This document shows positions 5,478 through 7,824 of a DNA stretch of 7,824 bases, piece after piece. The notes under the pieces are model-generated. The model saw nothing but the letters and a program-made list of their open reading frames with translations. It was not told the DNA's origin and did no database searches. Position numbers and translations under genes: made by a program. The stretch is from Nitrospira defluvii (GTDB lineage: Bacteria; Nitrospirota; Nitrospiria; Nitrospirales; Nitrospiraceae), in assembly GCA_016199015.1 (NCBI GenBank), contig JACQHN010000411.1, positions 1-7,824 on the forward strand, written 5' to 3'. The stretch's first letter is position 1. Each line of letters opens with the position of its first letter.

Positions 5478-7742
5478 ATGTACGATGGCACCGAGCAAGA
5501 CCTGCTTCGCCTCCTCGCCTCGCGGGCCGGAATTTCCCCTGAGTATCACGACATCGCCGGCACCCTTCACGTCACCAGTGACGACACGACGCGGGCCATC
5601 TTGTCTGCGATGGGGTTTCGCGTCGACTCGCGCGAGGCGCTGGCGCAAGAACTCATCACCTGGGACGAGGCTGCTTGGCAACAGCCCTGTGATCCCATCC
5701 TCATCCTCCAACAGGGGTATGAGAGCGTGCAGTGGTCACTGCGGCTTCTGCTGGAGCGTGGGGACGAGCCTCGCCTGATGGTGGCATGGCACCTGACCGA
5801 TGAAAAAGGTACGGTCATTCACCGTGCGGAAGCCGGTCCGCACCTGGTCCCGCAAGAGGAACGAGATCTGGCGGGACGCCGTGCCGTGCGTTTTCAACTG
5901 CCGCTGTTTCCCGACTTGCCGCTCGGCTACTACGACCTGTCGATGGTGGCCAGGGGAGGCCAGGGTGACACCAAGGGATCGCTCCGCGTCGTCGTCGCTC
6001 CGCCGCACTGTTATGTGCCGGATGGTATGGCCCAAGGGGGACGGATCTGGGGCCTGGCAGTGCAATTGTACTCGCTGCGATCTCAGACCAATTGGGGTGT
6101 CGGCGACTTTACCGATTTGGGCCAGTTAGTTGAATGGGCGGGCAGGGAATTGGGAGTCGGGATCATTGGCTTGAATCCGTTGCACGCGCTGAAGAACTCA
6201 CGTCCCCACCATCTCAGCCCCTACTCGCCGACCAGTCGACTCTTCTTGAATGAACTCTATATCGATCTCGAACGCTTGCCAGAATACCGCACTTCGCCGG
6301 ACGCGCAGCGGCTGCGGAATAGTCCGGAGTTTCAGAAGGAATTGGCGCGGGTCCGTCAAGCCGACCGTGTGGACTCCGAGTCGGTGGTGAAGGCGAAGCG
6401 CACGATGCTGGATTTTGCCTACCGACAGTTCCTGAACGACAACTACACGGGCACTGAGCCCTCGCTGCAGCCGACCAGTGCGCGTGGATCGTTGTTGGAA
6501 CGGTTTATTCGGGACGAAGGTGATTCGCTGGAACGGTTTGCGTTGTTTCAGGTGCTGGAAGAAGAGCGGCGTTTGGTCGAACTTTCTTCCAAGCTCTGGC
6601 CCGAGTGGCCCGAACAGTATCGGTCCCCTGGTTCAGCCGCCTTGCGGGAATTCGTCAAACGACATCGCAAGCGGGTCCGATTCTTTCAGTATATGCAGTG
6701 GGTGGCGGCCGATCAGCTGAGAGACGCGAATGCACGCGCGGCCCAGGTGCAAATGACCGTCGGGCTGTATCCGGACCTGGCGCTGGGGAGCGATCGTAAT
6801 GGCGGTGAGGCTTGGATGCTGCAAGATGTCCTGGCGTTAGGCGCGGACTGCGGCGCCCCTCCGGATGCCTTTGCTCCGCAAGGTCAGAACTGGGGCTTCG
6901 CGCCGTTTCACCCACTCCGTCTGAAGGCCACGGGCTATCGCTCCTTCGTGGAACTGTTACGGAAAACGCTCCGTCAAGGCGGAGCGATTCGTATCGATCA
7001 TGTGATGATGTTGTTCCGATTGTTTTGGGTGCCCCGCGGGTTGACTGCGGCGGCGGGGGCCTATGTGCAATATCCCGCGGAAGACTTGCTGCGTCTTCTC
7101 GCTCTTGAAAGCATGTGCGCCCAGACCCTGGTGATCGGAGAGGATTTGGGCACGGTGCCCGATTACGTGCGGGAGCAGCTTGCGCGCTATAAGATCCTGT
7201 CCTACCGAGTGTTCTACTTCGAGCGGAATTGGAATGATGGGTCCTTCAATCCTCCATCGGCCTATCCGGAACAATCTTTGGCGGTCGTCACCACGCACGA
7301 TCTTCCCACGCTGTCCGGCTACTGGACAGGGGAAGACATCCGATTACGCGCGAGTCTCGGCATGTATCCGAGCGAAGAGGCTCGGATACAGGCGCATGAG
7401 GAGCGGACGCGGGACAAGGGGCATATGCTTGCGGCTCTGCAGCGAGCGGGGCTGCTGCCATCGGGTGTGAGCGGTCAGCTGGAACAGGTGCCGGTGATGA
7501 CGCCGGAACTGTGCCGGGCGATCCATGTGTACCTCGCGACCTCGCGGGCCTGGATTGTGATGGTCAACCTTGACGATGTGATCGGCGAAGTGACACAAAT
7601 GAACCTGCCTGGCACTCTCGATGCGTATCCGAATTGGTCTCGAAAGTTATCGCTGTCGTTGGAGGAGCTTCAACGGGATGAACGTGTGCAATTGCTCGCC
7701 GCGGCCGTGCGCTCTCTCCGTTCTCCTGCCGCCACCTCATAG
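5478..7742 (+). CDS. malQ: 4-alpha-glucanotransferase (amylomaltase, GH77)
   Basis: MalQ moves alpha-1,4-glucan segments between oligosaccharides with release of glucose, acting on maltodextrins or glycogen breakdown products in the cytoplasm. The protein has 754 residues. Residues 1-175 are the N-terminal extension of long MalQ proteins (E. coli MalQ has 694 residues). The GH77 barrel starts at RIWGLAVQLYSLRS (189-202), with NWGVGDFTDL (205-214), the substrate-loop segment HHLSPYSPTSRLFLN (244-258), GLYPDLALGSD (429-439) and GQNWGFAPFHP (469-479). Catalytic residues are in place: nucleophile Asp507 in RIDH, acid/base Glu555 in IGEDLG and the transition-state Asp608 in TTHDLPT. NLPGT...YPNWSRKL (709-723) is the normal C-terminal signature. 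The ATG at 5478 has no clear Shine-Dalgarno sequence, but gives the usual N-terminal helix. No glycogen phosphorylase or branching-enzyme gene is visible. Confidence 0.97.
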   Translation: MYDGTEQDLLRLLASRAGISPEYHDIAGTLHVTSDDTTRAILSAMGFRVDSREALAQELITWDEAAWQQPCDPILILQQGYESVQWSLRLLLERGDEPRLMVAWHLTDEKGTVIHRAEAGPHLVPQEERDLAGRRAVRFQLPLFPDLPLGYYDLSMVARGGQGDTKGSLRVVVAPPHCYVPDGMAQGGRIWGLAVQLYSLRSQTNWGVGDFTDLGQLVEWAGRELGVGIIGLNPLHALKNSRPHHLSPYSPTSRLFLNELYIDLERLPEYRTSPDAQRLRNSPEFQKELARVRQADRVDSESVVKAKRTMLDFAYRQFLNDNYTGTEPSLQPTSARGSLLERFIRDEGDSLERFALFQVLEEERRLVELSSKLWPEWPEQYRSPGSAALREFVKRHRKRVRFFQYMQWVAADQLRDANARAAQVQMTVGLYPDLALGSDRNGGEAWMLQDVLALGADCGAPPDAFAPQGQNWGFAPFHPLRLKATGYRSFVELLRKTLRQGGAIRIDHVMMLFRLFWVPRGLTAAAGAYVQYPAEDLLRLLALESMCAQTLVIGEDLGTVPDYVREQLARYKILSYRVFYFERNWNDGSFNPPSAYPEQSLAVVTTHDLPTLSGYWTGEDIRLRASLGMYPSEEARIQAHEERTRDKGHMLAALQRAGLLPSGVSGQLEQVPVMTPELCRAIHVYLATSRAWIVMVNLDDVIGEVTQMNLPGTLDAYPNWSRKLSLSLEELQRDERVQLLAAAVRSLRSPAATS

Positions 7743-7772
7743 GCCGTGGCTCCTGCGCGGTTCGGAATCGCG

Positions 7773-7824
7773 ATGAAGAGCCGGAATCAAGTCGTCCTCG
7801 TCATCGCCGCGTTCTTGTTCCTCC
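7773..7824 (+). CDS. Start of an exported or membrane protein (3' end outside window)
   Basis: An ATG at 7773, 30 bases after the malQ stop, opens a frame that reads MKSRNQVVLVIAAFLFL to the window edge. Two basic residues followed by an uninterrupted hydrophobic run make this a good signal peptide or first transmembrane helix. CGGAA (7763-7767) five bases upstream could be the ribosome binding site. An in-frame GTG at 7746 is an alternative start. The short gap suggests co-transcription with malQ. The product cannot be identified from 17 codons. Confidence 0.5.
   Translation, partial: MKSRNQVVLVIAAFLFL

Noticed and set aside
7731..7750. GCCAC/GTGGC hairpin across the malQ stop as a terminator
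   Set aside because: It is a five-pair stem with a ten-base loop and no T run, and a likely downstream gene begins just 23 bases later.
1..7824. A novel defence, mobile or multi-gene system
   Set aside because: No integrase, transposase, toxin-antitoxin pair, nuclease, repeat array or phage gene is visible. The genes are mostly conserved housekeeping families without evident functional clustering.

Overview
The window is a stretch of ordinary-looking, GC-rich bacterial chromosome. It carries eight complete genes, the 3' end of a ninth and the first codons of a tenth. Gram-negative cell architecture is implied by two lipoprotein signals, a periplasmic-type secreted protein and a c-type cytochrome. 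The mix of single-copy housekeeping genes with a membrane-anchored monoheme cytochrome c and an SPFH lipoprotein recalls Nitrospira (Nitrospirota), but that placement is recalled resemblance and inference, not proof. No insertion sequences, phage genes, CRISPR arrays, tRNAs or rRNAs were seen.

Layout. Bases 1-237 are the C-terminal part of apt (adenine phosphoribosyltransferase). A plausible sigma70-type promoter (266-294) precedes a DksA/TraR-type C4 zinc-finger transcription regulator (343-918). Next comes queC (1035-1733), the 7-cyano-7-deazaguanine synthase of the queuosine pathway. A hairpin followed by a short T run (1766-1800) may separate queC from a two-gene unit: a 58-residue single-pass membrane protein (1857-2033) that overlaps, ATGA-style, a monoheme cytochrome c lipoprotein (2030-2452). 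A possible promoter (2522-2551) and a strong ribosome binding site lead into an SPFH/Band 7 lipoprotein (2638-3474). This ends tail to tail with a minus-strand secreted protein of unknown function (3557-4297), and a hairpin able to form on both strands (3511-3541) lies between them. Upstream on the minus strand is a DUF72 (YecE-like) protein (4397-5308). Divergent from it is malQ, a long GH77 4-alpha-glucanotransferase (5478-7742). The first 17 codons of another gene, beginning with a signal-peptide-like segment, run off the end (7773-7824).

How the genes relate. Purine salvage (apt), stringent-type transcription control (dksA-like), tRNA modification (queC) and glycogen/maltodextrin turnover (malQ) are unrelated housekeeping roles. 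The only tight coupling visible is between the small membrane protein and the cytochrome. I see no convincing undescribed multi-gene system. The most unusual items are that cytochrome pair, the SPFH protein anchored by a lipid rather than a transmembrane helix, the basic tail on the DksA-like protein, and the uncharacterised two-module secreted protein.
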